Assembly: GCF_036689865.1 (NCBI RefSeq)
Contig: NZ_JBAHUQ010000032.1
Location: 1 to 64,000 of the forward strand
Direction of reading: 5' to 3'
Length of the DNA stretch: 64,000 bases
DNA from: Magnetococcus sp. PR-3
Lineage (GTDB): Bacteria; Pseudomonadota; Magnetococcia; Magnetococcales; Magnetococcaceae
Of this stretch, positions 1-8,034 are shown in pieces. Made by a program: the position numbers and the translations under genes. Within the stretch, counting starts at the first letter, position 1, and each line of letters starts with the position of its first letter. Below the pieces are notes generated by a model. That model made no database searches and was not told where the DNA came from. It saw only the letters and a program-made list of their open reading frames with translations.

Positions 1-40
1 GCATAAGAAATAAAAGTAAGAGTATGGGTGTTAAGTAAAA

Positions 41-70
41 AAAAGCCCAGCCAATATAGGCTGGGCTTTT
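41..70 (-). terminator. Rho-independent terminator of hemH
   Basis: A 12-bp perfect stem (41-52 with 59-70) around a 6-nt loop, with A-rich sequence on its left and T-rich on its right, so it can end transcripts from either side. It lies about 20 bp beyond the hemH stop codon on the minus strand. Confidence 0.85.
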
Positions 71-91
71 TGTGTGAATGAGTCTTAGCTA

Positions 92-1102
92 TTACATGTC
101 CATGTGTGGGTTATGTAGCCAGCCGTGCATTTCATCCTCAATCATCTTCTCCAAAGCATCCGCCCAATAAGGCTCAATGTTGAGGCAAGGAATGTAATTG
201 AAGGACTCGCCACCTGCTTTTAAGAAAGTCTCTTTCCCGGTCTCCCCAATCTCCTCTAGGGTTTCCAGGCAGTCAGAGGCAAATCCTGGGCACATGACCG
301 TGAGTTTTTTAATACCCTGGCTGGGTAGGGTTTTAAATAAATCTTCAGTATTGGGCTCTAGCCAAGGTTCATTACCAAAGCGGGACTGATAACTCATCAA
401 CCACTGATCATGGCGTAAATCCAGCTCTTCTGTGAGCAGTAGCGTGGTGGTTTGGCAGTGGTTTTCATAAGGGTCTCCCTCATCCACATGGCGCTTGGGT
501 AGGCCGTGATAGGAGAGTAGAAGACGATGGTCAGGTTCGCTAAGGTCAACCCCTTCAAGGCTCTCCACCAAGGCATTGATGTAGGCGTCCTGGGCATAGT
601 AAGGGGTCATGACGCGCAAGGTCGGCATAAGCCGGTGTATATGCATTGGGCGCATCACCTCATCCATGACAGATGCCACTGTGGCACCGGCATACTGGGG
701 GAATAAGGGGACAATGAGCAGTCGGCGTACCCCTTCTCGTACCAGGGAGCCAACTTTACACCGTAGGCCAGGGTTGCCATACCGCATGGCATAATCAACC
801 CGAACACCACTACTGTGGCGGCCCTGAAAACGACGAGCCATCTCGTGCTGCATGGCGCGGGTGTAGTGGAGTAGGGGAGAGGTACCATCCTCTCGCCAAA
901 TCTTTTCGTAAAGTTTAGCGCTCTTTTTAGGGCGGGTTCGCAGAATGACACCATTGAGCAGCGGCCACCAGATAAGGCGGTTCATGTCTACAACGCGGCG
1001 GTCACTCAAAAACTGTTTTAAATAACGGCGTACCGCCTCTTCTGTTGGGGCGTCGGGGGTGCCAAGTTGCACCAATAATATTGCTGTTTCGGCATGGGCC
1101 AT
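92..1102 (-). CDS. hemH: Ferrochelatase
   Basis: Inserts Fe2+ into protoporphyrin IX, the last step of protohaem synthesis. The 336-residue length is normal for the bacterial enzyme. The family signature is clear: the SYHGLPKRH segment carries the catalytic His, and the C-terminal CPGF(x)DCLETLEEI segment holds the metal-site Glu. The N-terminus (ILLVQLGTPDAP) is the usual first beta strand. There is no signal peptide; the enzyme is cytoplasmic or membrane-associated. The gene stands alone, divergent from mrp, and is followed by a strong terminator. Haem supply is relevant to the cytochrome DsrJ and the globin encoded nearby, but nothing in the sequence shows co-regulation. Confidence 0.97.
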   Translation of the reverse strand: MAHAETAILLVQLGTPDAPTEEAVRRYLKQFLSDRRVVDMNRLIWWPLLNGVILRTRPKKSAKLYEKIWREDGTSPLLHYTRAMQHEMARRFQGRHSSGVRVDYAMRYGNPGLRCKVGSLVREGVRRLLIVPLFPQYAGATVASVMDEVMRPMHIHRLMPTLRVMTPYYAQDAYINALVESLEGVDLSEPDHRLLLSYHGLPKRHVDEGDPYENHCQTTTLLLTEELDLRHDQWLMSYQSRFGNEPWLEPNTEDLFKTLPSQGIKKLTVMCPGFASDCLETLEEIGETGKETFLKAGGESFNYIPCLNIEPYWADALEKMIEDEMHGWLHNPHMDM

Positions 1103-1516
1103 GGGCTTACGGCTCCTTCACAGGTGCGGCCAAGTTTCCCCCCCATTTGGGGCGGACTGTTTTTATTATTGTTATGGAAACCTGTTTTTTAACAAAGGTC
1201 AAATGGTGGTGATCCGCACATCGCCACGCTCAGGTTTCAACCCTCATATATACCGTTCACAACCGCTTTGAGCAAAGATAAAACCCATCTGCAGTAAGGG
1301 AGAAATGCATATGATGAATGGGGTGTGCAGATAGATGAAATGAGCCAAGTTACCGAAGCTATGGGGAAACTAAACCAGCAAGGGTGGCGGTAATACCATT
1401 AAATTTGATATTTTGTGGAACCAATTTTTCTTCTGCATGCCGAAAGAGGGCAGCTAAAGCAGAGGATTTTCGGGTAACATCCCCCAAAGCTGGTGTACCC
1501 CAATTGAGGATATGAC
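1103..1516. other. Intergenic region between divergent hemH and mrp
   Basis: This 414-bp region must hold the promoters of both divergent genes. A short open frame overlapping the hemH start (1059-1271, plus) has no ribosome site or recognisable product. I see no RNA gene, repeat or convincing operator. The mrp ribosome site (GAGGATATGAC) is at its right end. Confidence 0.5.
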
Positions 1517-2383
1517 ATGGAACAGAATAGTAAGACCGCTGAGAATATGGATACCGAGACCTACCCCATGCCCAAAAAGCAGCAGGTAGATCGGGTTAAG
1601 CATGTGATCGCCGTCTACAGCGCGAAGGGTGGGGTGGGTAAGTCAACACTCTCTGTAAACCTGGCTTTTGCTCTACAGCGTCAAGGACATAAGGTGGGGT
1701 TGTTGGATGCAGATATCTATGGTCCCAGTATTCCGACTATGCTAGGGGTCAATGACCGCCCAGAGCCTGATGTTATGGGGCGTATTAAGCCCGTTATCGC
1801 CCATAAAATGCCCTTAATGTCCATCGGCTTTATGGTGGAAGAGGAGCAGCCGCTGGTTTGGCGTGGTCCTGTATTGTTTCAGGTGCTTCAGCAGTTTTTC
1901 CATGAGGTTCGTTGGACCGGGTATGATGAGATGTTGGACTATTTGATCATCGACCTCCCCCCTGGTACGGGTGATATTCAGCTTTCAATGGCACAACAAG
2001 TTGAAGTGGCGGGTTCGGTGATTGTGACGACCCCTCAGGATGTCGCACTGCAAGATGTTAAACGTGGTATCTCTCTGTTTAATGTTGCGCACGTACCTAT
2101 TCTGGGTGTTGTTGAGAATATGAGCTACTTCAGCTGTGGCCATTGCGGTGAGCGCACGGATATTTTCTCTACCGGTGGTGCGCAATCCGTTGCAGATAAA
2201 AGTGGGGTTCCCCTGCTTGGTGAGGTGCCCTTGGTTCCAGCCATTCGTGAATGTGGGGATAATGGTTTGCCTATTGTAATGGCAGAGCCAGACTCTGAGC
2301 ATGCCCAGCGCTACATGGAGATCGCTGAAAAACTGGTGGCGGAAGTCGAAGCTGCAGAAGCGGCAGCTGAAGAAACCGCTTAA
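1517..2383 (+). CDS. mrp: Mrp/ApbC-type Fe-S cluster carrier P-loop ATPase
   Basis: Mrp/Nbp35 family proteins bind a labile Fe-S cluster at a dimer interface and hand it to apo-proteins using ATP. The deviant Walker A motif KGGVGKST is at residues 37-44, the DADIYGPSIPTM switch segment follows at about 64-74, IIDLPPGTGD at 144-153, and the cluster-binding CxxC is C207-x2-C210. The N-terminal MIP18/DUF59 domain found in many bacterial Mrp proteins is absent; instead there is a short polar tail of about 28 residues. Length 288. It sits 77 bp before the dsrN-like gene, so it may feed Fe-S clusters to the sulfur-oxidation machinery; that link is inference from position. Confidence 0.93.
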   Translation: MEQNSKTAENMDTETYPMPKKQQVDRVKHVIAVYSAKGGVGKSTLSVNLAFALQRQGHKVGLLDADIYGPSIPTMLGVNDRPEPDVMGRIKPVIAHKMPLMSIGFMVEEEQPLVWRGPVLFQVLQQFFHEVRWTGYDEMLDYLIIDLPPGTGDIQLSMAQQVEVAGSVIVTTPQDVALQDVKRGISLFNVAHVPILGVVENMSYFSCGHCGERTDIFSTGGAQSVADKSGVPLLGEVPLVPAIRECGDNGLPIVMAEPDSEHAQRYMEIAEKLVAEVEAAEAAAEETA

Positions 2384-2460
2384 TCGGGCCGATAAGGAAT
2401 ACAGGTGGATCTGTTGTGATCGATCCACCTGTTGACCTCTGCACACGATTCGAGGCCCCC

Positions 2461-3861
2461 ATGCCCTACCGTATTCCCCGCCTGTTTATTTCTGCTACCC
2501 GTAAAAGTTCGGGTAAAACCCTTATATCCGTCGGGCTTAATGCTGCCCTTGCTGCACGGGGTCTGGTGGTTCAGCCTTTTAAAAAAGGGCCAGACTATAT
2601 CGATCCCCGTTGGCATACGCTGGCCGCTGGGCGTGAATGCCGAAATCTTGATGATTTCATTATGGGCCGGCCTAAGGTGTTGCGTAGTTTTGTAACCCAT
2701 GCGGAAGGGGCGGATGTTGCGGTGATTGAGGGAAACCTTGGTCTGTTTGATGGTCAGGATCTAGAGGGTGGAGATAGTAGTGCGGCCTTGGCTAAAGGGC
2801 TGGGTGCGCCGGTATTGCTTGTGGTGGATTGTAAAAATTTGGCCCGCAGTGTGGCACCCTTGGTGTGTGGTCATCTGCATTTTCCCGGTGGTGAAACCAT
2901 TGCTGGTATAATCCTTAACAATGTGGCAACCCCTAGGCAGGAGAAGCGCCTAAGAGCGGCTATTGAGCGATTTTGCCCCATACCTATTCTGGGGGCCATT
3001 CCCCGAACCCGCGAGATCGTTATTGATGAACGTCATTTAGGGTTGGTGCCTGCGAATGAGAAGGAGGGGGCGCCCCATGCTGTGGAAGCGATGGGGCGGA
3101 TGATGGAGGAGCATCTGGATCTAGATCAGATTATGGCATTGGCCAAGAGCGCCACCCCCATTGCTGTACCTGAAGAAGCCCCCCCTCTGGCCAGCAAGGC
3201 GCCCTATATCGGTGGTCGACCGGTTAAAGTCGGTTATGCGGCAGACCAGGCTTTTTCATTCTATTATCCAGATAATTTGGAGGCTTTGACTCAAAACGGC
3301 GTTGAGCTGGTCCCTTTTAGTCTGCTTGAAGAGGTGCCTCTACCCCATGTGGATGGTCTGTACATTGGCGGGGGGTTTCCTGAGATGTTTATGGAGCATC
3401 TTCAGCAAAATCGGGCCACGTTAGATGCCATTCGTACCCGTAGTGAATTAGGTATGCCCATCTATGCCGAGTGCGGTGGGTTGATGGTGCTCAGTCAGCG
3501 GCTTTTATGGCAAGGTAAGCGGGTTGAGTTGGCTGGGGCTCTACCTATTGAGATCACCATGAATGCCAAACCGCAAGGGTATGGTTATATGAAAGTGCAT
3601 GGTACCGGTGAGCTGCCCTGGCCGGCTAAGGATCAGGAAATTTGTTGTCATGAATTCCACTATTCCAACGTATCTAAACTGGCAGAAGGGGTGCGGTTTG
3701 CCTACCAAGTAACCCGGGGAAGCGGGGTGGATGGATGGCATGATGGTATTCTCTATAACAACATTTTTGCTTCGTATGCACATATTCATGTCGAAGGTGC
3801 ACCAGAATGGGCACCGTTTTTGGCCCGTTTTTGGAAAGAACGTGGTGCGTACACAGATTAA
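2461..3861 (+). CDS. dsrN: Cobyrinate a,c-diamide synthase-like amidotransferase, probably sirohaem amidase DsrN
   Basis: CobB/CbiA-family glutamine-dependent amidotransferase of 466 residues. An N-terminal ATP-binding half begins with SATRKSSGKT (11-20) and the KKGPDYIDP segment (41-49); the C-terminal class I glutaminase half has the nucleophile C338 in YAECGG and the likely catalytic His near 441. In cobalamin synthesis such enzymes amidate cobyrinate; in dsr clusters the paralogue DsrN amidates the sirohaem of sulfite reductase. I prefer DsrN because dsrEFH follows and no other cobalamin gene is near. ATG 2461 matches the family N-terminus better than an upstream in-frame ATG at 2416. A cobalamin role cannot be excluded. 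Confidence 0.8.
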   Translation: MPYRIPRLFISATRKSSGKTLISVGLNAALAARGLVVQPFKKGPDYIDPRWHTLAAGRECRNLDDFIMGRPKVLRSFVTHAEGADVAVIEGNLGLFDGQDLEGGDSSAALAKGLGAPVLLVVDCKNLARSVAPLVCGHLHFPGGETIAGIILNNVATPRQEKRLRAAIERFCPIPILGAIPRTREIVIDERHLGLVPANEKEGAPHAVEAMGRMMEEHLDLDQIMALAKSATPIAVPEEAPPLASKAPYIGGRPVKVGYAADQAFSFYYPDNLEALTQNGVELVPFSLLEEVPLPHVDGLYIGGGFPEMFMEHLQQNRATLDAIRTRSELGMPIYAECGGLMVLSQRLLWQGKRVELAGALPIEITMNAKPQGYGYMKVHGTGELPWPAKDQEICCHEFHYSNVSKLAEGVRFAYQVTRGSGVDGWHDGILYNNIFASYAHIHVEGAPEWAPFLARFWKERGAYTD

Positions 3862-4314
3862 TCTGTATTTTTCAATTCCTTCCTTCGTTTTTCCTATTTG
3901 CATCTAACAGTATATGTTCGATGTGATGCGCCCCATCACCACAATGCATGGACTTTTTCGAAACTTTACGTCACAATGTCGCGCAAGTTTTGAGTCATTG
4001 CCCTTTTTTATGCGCTTTTTAGGAAGAGGGTGTTTCTCTTGATTTGTAGGAAAAAGATTCGCCAAGTGTTTAATACTACTTGGATTAGAGCACAGGGTGT
4101 TTTTTACCCTACCGAATATCACGATCCCGTGATATGCTAATATTCGGACGTTCTATTACGGGTCTTTCTTGAGGAAATCCCCTCCCGCAGGAGGTGGCGC
4201 ATGGTTGTTTGGTTGCGCCATTTTTTATGTGGGGGTGCTTTTCACTGGCAAGCCACTGTAAAAATAACTTTGGCGTCCATATTCCTCGTTAACGTAGATG
4301 GAGGACGGAAAAAC
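3862..4314 (+). promoter_or_regulatory. Structured leader / regulatory region before dsrE
   Basis: A 453-bp gap that holds, in order: an AGGGT...ACCCT hairpin (4094-4110); a pair of nested inverted repeats, inner ATATCACG/CGTGATAT (4116-4123, 4128-4135) inside outer CCGAATAT/ATATTCGG (4112-4119, 4140-4147); a CCTCC/GGAGG hairpin (4181-4194); and a terminator-like hairpin (4196-4228). The palindromes could be an operator and the tandem hairpins an attenuator; both readings are inference. A minus-strand open frame at 3904-4122 shows no family features and looks spurious. Confidence 0.55.
4196..4228 (+). terminator. Terminator-like hairpin (possible attenuator) before dsrE
   Basis: GGCGCA (4196-4201) pairs with TGCGCC (4214-4219) over a 12-nt loop and is followed by ATTTTTTAT. 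It lies directly after a CCTCC/GGAGG hairpin and about 86 bp before the dsrE start, so it could end read-through from dsrN or act as a leader attenuator. Confidence 0.55.
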
Positions 4315-4671
4315 ATGAAATTTGCGGTATTGGTCTACGAGGGCCCGTATAACCACGAGGCATCCGACAGCGCATATAACTTTATCAATGCGGCGCTGGA
4401 AAAGGGTCACGAGTGTAGGGGCATCTTTTTCTATCATGATGGCGTTTATAACGTCACTAAGCTGATGGAACCCCCACAGGATGACCGCCACATCGCCAAC
4501 CGTTGGTCAGAGTTGGGTGCCAAGGGTATCGACATTGTGGTCTGCATTGCAGCGGCCAAACGTCGCGGTATCGTTGATGATGTGCTGGTAGATAATGTGC
4601 GCATCTCTGGTCTTGGTCAGTTGACCATGATGGCCATTGAGGCCGATAAGATGGTTGTATTTGGCGACTGA
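4315..4671 (+). CDS. dsrE: Sulfurtransferase subunit DsrE (TusD-like)
   Basis: Large subunit of the cytoplasmic DsrE2F2H2 complex, which carries persulfide sulfur towards DsrC during sulfur oxidation. The 118-residue protein opens with MKFAVLVYEGPYNHEASDSA and contains the conserved PPQDDRHIANRW block. C77 in DIVVCIAAAKRRG lies where the persulfide-carrying Cys78 of Allochromatium DsrE is known. The product is a little shorter than the Allochromatium protein, lacking an insertion after RGIVDD. ATG 4315 follows a GGAGG-type ribosome site; the longer frame from 4201 would start inside the terminator-like hairpin. First gene of dsrEFH. Confidence 0.95.
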   Translation: MKFAVLVYEGPYNHEASDSAYNFINAALEKGHECRGIFFYHDGVYNVTKLMEPPQDDRHIANRWSELGAKGIDIVVCIAAAKRRGIVDDVLVDNVRISGLGQLTMMAIEADKMVVFGD

Positions 4672-4689
4672 TCAGGGAGGCGACGAACA

Positions 4690-5091
4690 ATGTCTGACGA
4701 TATCAAAAAAATCATGTTCACTGTGCGTAAGGCCCCCCACGGTAGCATTTATGTGTATGAGGGTCTGGAAGTGAAACTGATCATGGCGGCTTATGACGCC
4801 GACATCTCCGTGGTTTTCATGGATGATGGTGTCAATGCACTGCGTGCAGGTCAGGATACCAAAGAGCTGGGTATCAAAGGTTTTGAAGCTACCTACGGTG
4901 TGTTGGTAGACTACGAGATCGAGAAGGTGTACGTGGACCGTAAGTCTATGGAAGATCGCGGCATGACTGAAGCCGACCTTCTGGTGATTGGTGAGGACGA
5001 AGATACTGAAGAGGACATTCGTCCTACGATTATCGATGCCGACGAAATTGCTAAGATGATGGCTGAGCAACATAACATCATGCCCTTCTAA
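4690..5091 (+). CDS. dsrF: Sulfurtransferase subunit DsrF (TusC-like)
   Basis: Non-catalytic partner in the DsrEFH hexamer. The 133-residue protein starts with KKIMFTVRKAPHGSIYVYEG, the typical DsrF/TusC opening, and has the DISVVFMDDGVNALRAGQDT segment in the middle. It contains no cysteine at all, agreeing with a structural rather than sulfur-carrying role. A GGGAGG ribosome site precedes ATG 4690, 18 bp after dsrE, so the genes are co-transcribed. The C-terminal acidic stretch (EDEDTEEDIRP) is as in other DsrF proteins. Confidence 0.94.
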   Translation: MSDDIKKIMFTVRKAPHGSIYVYEGLEVKLIMAAYDADISVVFMDDGVNALRAGQDTKELGIKGFEATYGVLVDYEIEKVYVDRKSMEDRGMTEADLLVIGEDEDTEEDIRPTIIDADEIAKMMAEQHNIMPF

Positions 5092-5116
5092 TCAACCCGG
5101 CGAGAGGATTTGATCA

Positions 5117-5410
5117 ATGCTGCACATGGTAAACAAATCGCCCTTTCAGAATAACGGCCTGGATAGCTGCTTGCGTTTTGCTTCCGAAGGCGACTGCATT
5201 CTGCTGATGGAAGATGCGGCCTACGGTGCCGCCACTGGTACCGCTAAAGAGGCGATGTTGGTGGAAGCTTGTAAAAAGTTTAAAGTTTATGCCCTGAGTG
5301 CGGATGTTAAAGCACGTGGTATCAAGAATGTGATCGATGGCATCGAAGTAACCGATTATGCCGGCTTTGTCGATCTGGTGGATCAGAATAAGACCCACTC
5401 TTGGCTGTAA
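5117..5410 (+). CDS. dsrH: Sulfurtransferase subunit DsrH (TusB-like)
   Basis: Smallest subunit of DsrEFH, 97 residues. It begins MLHMVNKSPFQNNGLDSCLR; C18 aligns with the conserved Cys20 of Allochromatium DsrH. The end, DYAGFVDLVDQNKTHSWL, is the family C-terminus. It starts 25 bp after dsrF behind a GAGAGGA ribosome site. Presence of the full DsrEFH set rather than only TusBCD-like proteins is a recognised marker of reverse-acting (oxidative) Dsr systems, so the organism probably oxidises stored sulfur. Confidence 0.94.
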   Translation: MLHMVNKSPFQNNGLDSCLRFASEGDCILLMEDAAYGAATGTAKEAMLVEACKKFKVYALSADVKARGIKNVIDGIEVTDYAGFVDLVDQNKTHSWL

Positions 5411-5419
5411 TGGGATCAT

Positions 5420-5454
5420 CCCACACACAGGTGACGCTGTTACCTGTGTGTGGG
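5420..5454 (+). other. Long perfect hairpin between dsrH and dsrJ
   Basis: A 13-bp perfect stem (5420-5432 with 5442-5454) around a 9-nt loop begins 10 bp after the dsrH stop. No clean U-tract follows. It could stop or slow transcription, or protect the 3' end of a dsrEFH message and so separate expression of dsrEFH from dsrJOP. Confidence 0.6.
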
Positions 5455-5604
5455 AACCGTTTTAAAGACCGTTCCTGATCTTCACTGGTCCCATATATTT
5501 GGGGGGGTGGAGAAGGAGCGGTTTTTAATGCCGTTTGGATCATAAGGGATGGCTTGTGCTGGTAGCCTCTGCTTCCCGCGCACCCCTACCTAAGGAGAGA
5601 GAAC

Positions 5605-5949
5605 GTGGTTTGGTTTCGATCGTTCATCGTAGCACTGACCCTTGCCATGGGTCTGGTGGTAGTCTCAGCCCCAGCAGATGCTGAAGAGGGCTACCGTATG
5701 CATGGCCCCATTAAGCTACAAAAAGCTCAAGGGGAAGCGTGTATCCGGGATACCGCCGATATGGCACGTAACCATATGAAGCTGATGAAACACAAGCGGG
5801 TGGATACGGTTCGTTTAGGTATGCGTGAACCAGCAGAAAGCCTGCTTAGCTGCGCCAACTGCCACACCAGCCGTGAGCAGTTTTGTGATCAGTGTCACAC
5901 CTATGTTGGGGTAAAACCTGACTGCTTTACGTGCCACATCTATCCCTGA
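5605..5949 (+). CDS. dsrJ: Triheme periplasmic cytochrome c DsrJ
   Basis: Periplasmic electron-transfer subunit of the DsrMKJOP membrane complex. A signal peptide spans about residues 1-26 (ends SAPADA). Three CxxCH haem sites are at 83-87, 94-98 and 107-111. C46, in GEACIRDT, is at the position of the cysteine known as an unusual His/Cys haem ligand in DsrJ. Total 114 residues, slightly shorter than usual. The GTG start at 5605 follows a good AAGGAGAG ribosome site. dsrO and dsrP follow; dsrM, dsrK and dsrL, which flank dsrJ in Allochromatium, are missing from the window. Confidence 0.93.
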   Translation: MVWFRSFIVALTLAMGLVVVSAPADAEEGYRMHGPIKLQKAQGEACIRDTADMARNHMKLMKHKRVDTVRLGMREPAESLLSCANCHTSREQFCDQCHTYVGVKPDCFTCHIYP

Positions 5950-6035
5950 TTTTCAGGGGCTTCTTACGATTAATCTGCGGTGTTAGCTGGTTGTATAATA
6001 GCAGCACCGCCAGACGGACCAACAGGAACGGAACC

Positions 6036-6767
6036 ATGACGATGGATAGAAGAACGGTTCTTGGCGTAGGTGGTGCTATCGCTGCCGGGGCTATGGTAGC
6101 CCCTGGATTACGTCTTATCGCAGCGCCTGCCCCTAAAGGTGCAGATGCGGGTGCCCGTTGGGCGATGCTCATTGATGTCAGCAAGTGCGGCGATGACTGT
6201 ACGGACTGTACAACCGCCTGTGCGACGGAAAACAACATCCCCCAGATTGAGGATGAGTCCCGTCAAATTCAATATATTCGCAAGATCACCATTAAGGACA
6301 AGACAGGCAAAAAGCCTGATCAAAGCCTTCCGGTTTTGTGCAACCACTGCGAAAATCCACCCTGTGTGGATGTTTGCCCCACAACCGCATCTTTCATCCG
6401 TCCGGATGGGCTGGTATTGGTGGACAAACACCGCTGTATCGGTTGCCGCTACTGCATGATCGCCTGTCCTTACAAAGCACGTTCACTGGTTTATCATGAA
6501 AATACCACAGCAGCTGAACAGTTGAACCGCGAAGTTCCGATCCGTGCTAAAGGTGTGGTCGAGAAATGCAGCTTCTGCGTACACCGTATTGATAAAGGTG
6601 AGCAGCCTGCCTGTGTGGAAGCATGCGATAAAAAGAGTGGGGCTATGTTGTTTGGAGATATTAATGATCCTGAATCAGAGATCTCCAAAAAGCTGGCTTC
6701 GGTCAACAGTCGAACCATTCGTGATGATCTGGGGCTGAAGCCTCATGTTCATTATACGAACCTATAA
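6036..6767 (+). CDS. dsrO: Periplasmic ferredoxin-like Fe-S protein DsrO
   Basis: Fe-S subunit of the DsrMKJOP complex, exported by the Tat route and working with the quinone-reactive subunit DsrP. The N-terminus has a twin-Arg (MTMDRRTVLG) and a hydrophobic stretch to about residue 30. Four cysteine clusters follow the NrfC/HybA pattern: C51-C62, C102-C114, C134-C144 and C178-C197, enough for four [4Fe-4S] centres. ATG 6036 is preceded by AGGAACGG; a longer open frame from 5931 overlaps dsrJ and would bury the Tat signal. 243 residues. Confidence 0.93.
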   Translation: MTMDRRTVLGVGGAIAAGAMVAPGLRLIAAPAPKGADAGARWAMLIDVSKCGDDCTDCTTACATENNIPQIEDESRQIQYIRKITIKDKTGKKPDQSLPVLCNHCENPPCVDVCPTTASFIRPDGLVLVDKHRCIGCRYCMIACPYKARSLVYHENTTAAEQLNREVPIRAKGVVEKCSFCVHRIDKGEQPACVEACDKKSGAMLFGDINDPESEISKKLASVNSRTIRDDLGLKPHVHYTNL

Positions 6768-6782
6768 GGGAGGGCGGCGATC

Positions 6783-7976
6783 ATGATCAGCAAGTTTACC
6801 TCGATCCAGGGCAACTCCCGCGAATACTATACGTTGTTGATGAGCCTTATGGCATTGGCAGGTATTGGTATTTTGACCTTCTTCTATATTGAAGTGAACG
6901 GTCACGGTGTGACCGGTATGAATAACAAAGTGGTTTGGGGGTTACCCCACATTTTTGCCATCTCTTTATTGGTGATGGCCTCGGGTGCTTTGAACCTTGC
7001 CTCCATGGCAACGGTTTTTGCCCATAACCACTTTAAGCAGTTCCGCCGTTTTTCTGCATTCTTATCCATCGCCCTGCTGGTTGGTGGTTTGATGGTGCTG
7101 GTGTTGGATTTAGGCCGCCCTGAACGGATGCTCTTAACCATGGTGCACATGAACTTTAAGTCCATGTTTACCTGGAACGTCTTCCTCTACTCAGGGTTTG
7201 TTGTGCTCTGTTTCTTCTACCTTTGGGCTATGATGAGCAATGAAAAGTTCGTCAAACTCTCAGGTAGTGCCGCTTTTGCGGGGCGTGTCATCCTGACAAC
7301 CGGCACAGGTTCTATCTTTGGTGTCATTCATGCCCGTGAAGTGTTCCATTCGGCCATTACAGCACCCACCTTTATTGCTGTTTCCTTAACCTCTGGAACC
7401 GCAATTTGTGCCCTGTTACTGGTCTATACCTACCGCAAAACCAAGCGTCAATTGGATGATAAATTGATCTTCGGTATGCGTAATATGCTGCTCTTCTTTA
7501 CCTTGATGGTCTTCTACCTCATGGCTGTAGAGAAGTTCACCAAGAGTTATAGCCCCTCTTTTTATGAGGTAGAGACTTGGTTGTTGACGGGCCCTTGGGC
7601 TTGGCTGTACTGGGGTGGCATTGTCATCATTGGTCTATTGACCCCGCTGTATATCCTCTCCCATAAAACTTGGGGTTCAGATATTAACGGCATTATGGTG
7701 GCTGCGATTGCAGCGATTATCGGTGAGGTCTCATTTGTTGCCCACACCTTGTTGGCTGGACAAACCTATCCCTTTAACCCTTTCCCAGGGTATGAGGTAA
7801 GCAGTAGCTTCCAAGATGGCTCTGTGGGCAATTATGTGCCTGCAATGCCTGAGTTGCTGCTTGGCTTAGGGGGGGTTGCGGTTGCAGGTTTGATCTATGT
7901 TTTGGGTATTAAGTTTTTCCGTCTGCTACCCAAAAAGGGTGAAGCTCCAGAGTCCTGGACGCCCTGGAACCCATAA
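6783..7976 (+). CDS. dsrP: NrfD-family integral membrane subunit DsrP
   Basis: Quinone-interacting membrane anchor of DsrMKJOP. The 397 residues form about ten hydrophobic segments in the NrfD/PsrC pattern, with conserved loops such as LDLGRPERMLL (about 109-119) and MNFKSMFTWNVFLYSGF. It starts 15 bp after dsrO with a GGGAGG ribosome site, showing co-translation. The gene ends the cluster at a strong terminator. Direction of electron flow (to or from quinone) cannot be read from sequence, but DsrEFH in the same run favours oxidation. Confidence 0.93.
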   Translation: MISKFTSIQGNSREYYTLLMSLMALAGIGILTFFYIEVNGHGVTGMNNKVVWGLPHIFAISLLVMASGALNLASMATVFAHNHFKQFRRFSAFLSIALLVGGLMVLVLDLGRPERMLLTMVHMNFKSMFTWNVFLYSGFVVLCFFYLWAMMSNEKFVKLSGSAAFAGRVILTTGTGSIFGVIHAREVFHSAITAPTFIAVSLTSGTAICALLLVYTYRKTKRQLDDKLIFGMRNMLLFFTLMVFYLMAVEKFTKSYSPSFYEVETWLLTGPWAWLYWGGIVIIGLLTPLYILSHKTWGSDINGIMVAAIAAIIGEVSFVAHTLLAGQTYPFNPFPGYEVSSSFQDGSVGNYVPAMPELLLGLGGVAVAGLIYVLGIKFFRLLPKKGEAPESWTPWNP

Positions 7977-7997
7977 GCCTGAACGCACGTAACATCT

Positions 7998-8034
7998 AAA
8001 AAAAAGCCCTCATAATTGTGAGGGCTTTTTTTTT
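7998..8034 (+). terminator. Terminator after dsrP
   Basis: GCCCTCA (8006-8012) pairs with TGAGGGC (8019-8025), extended by A/T pairs, and a run of nine T follows. It closes the dsr run. Confidence 0.92.

Noticed and set aside
1059-1271. 70-codon plus frame overlapping the hemH start
   Set aside because: Overlaps hemH antisense and lacks a ribosome site.
3904-4122. 72-codon minus-strand frame in the dsrE upstream region
   Set aside because: No ribosome site or family features, and it overlaps palindromes that better explain the sequence.
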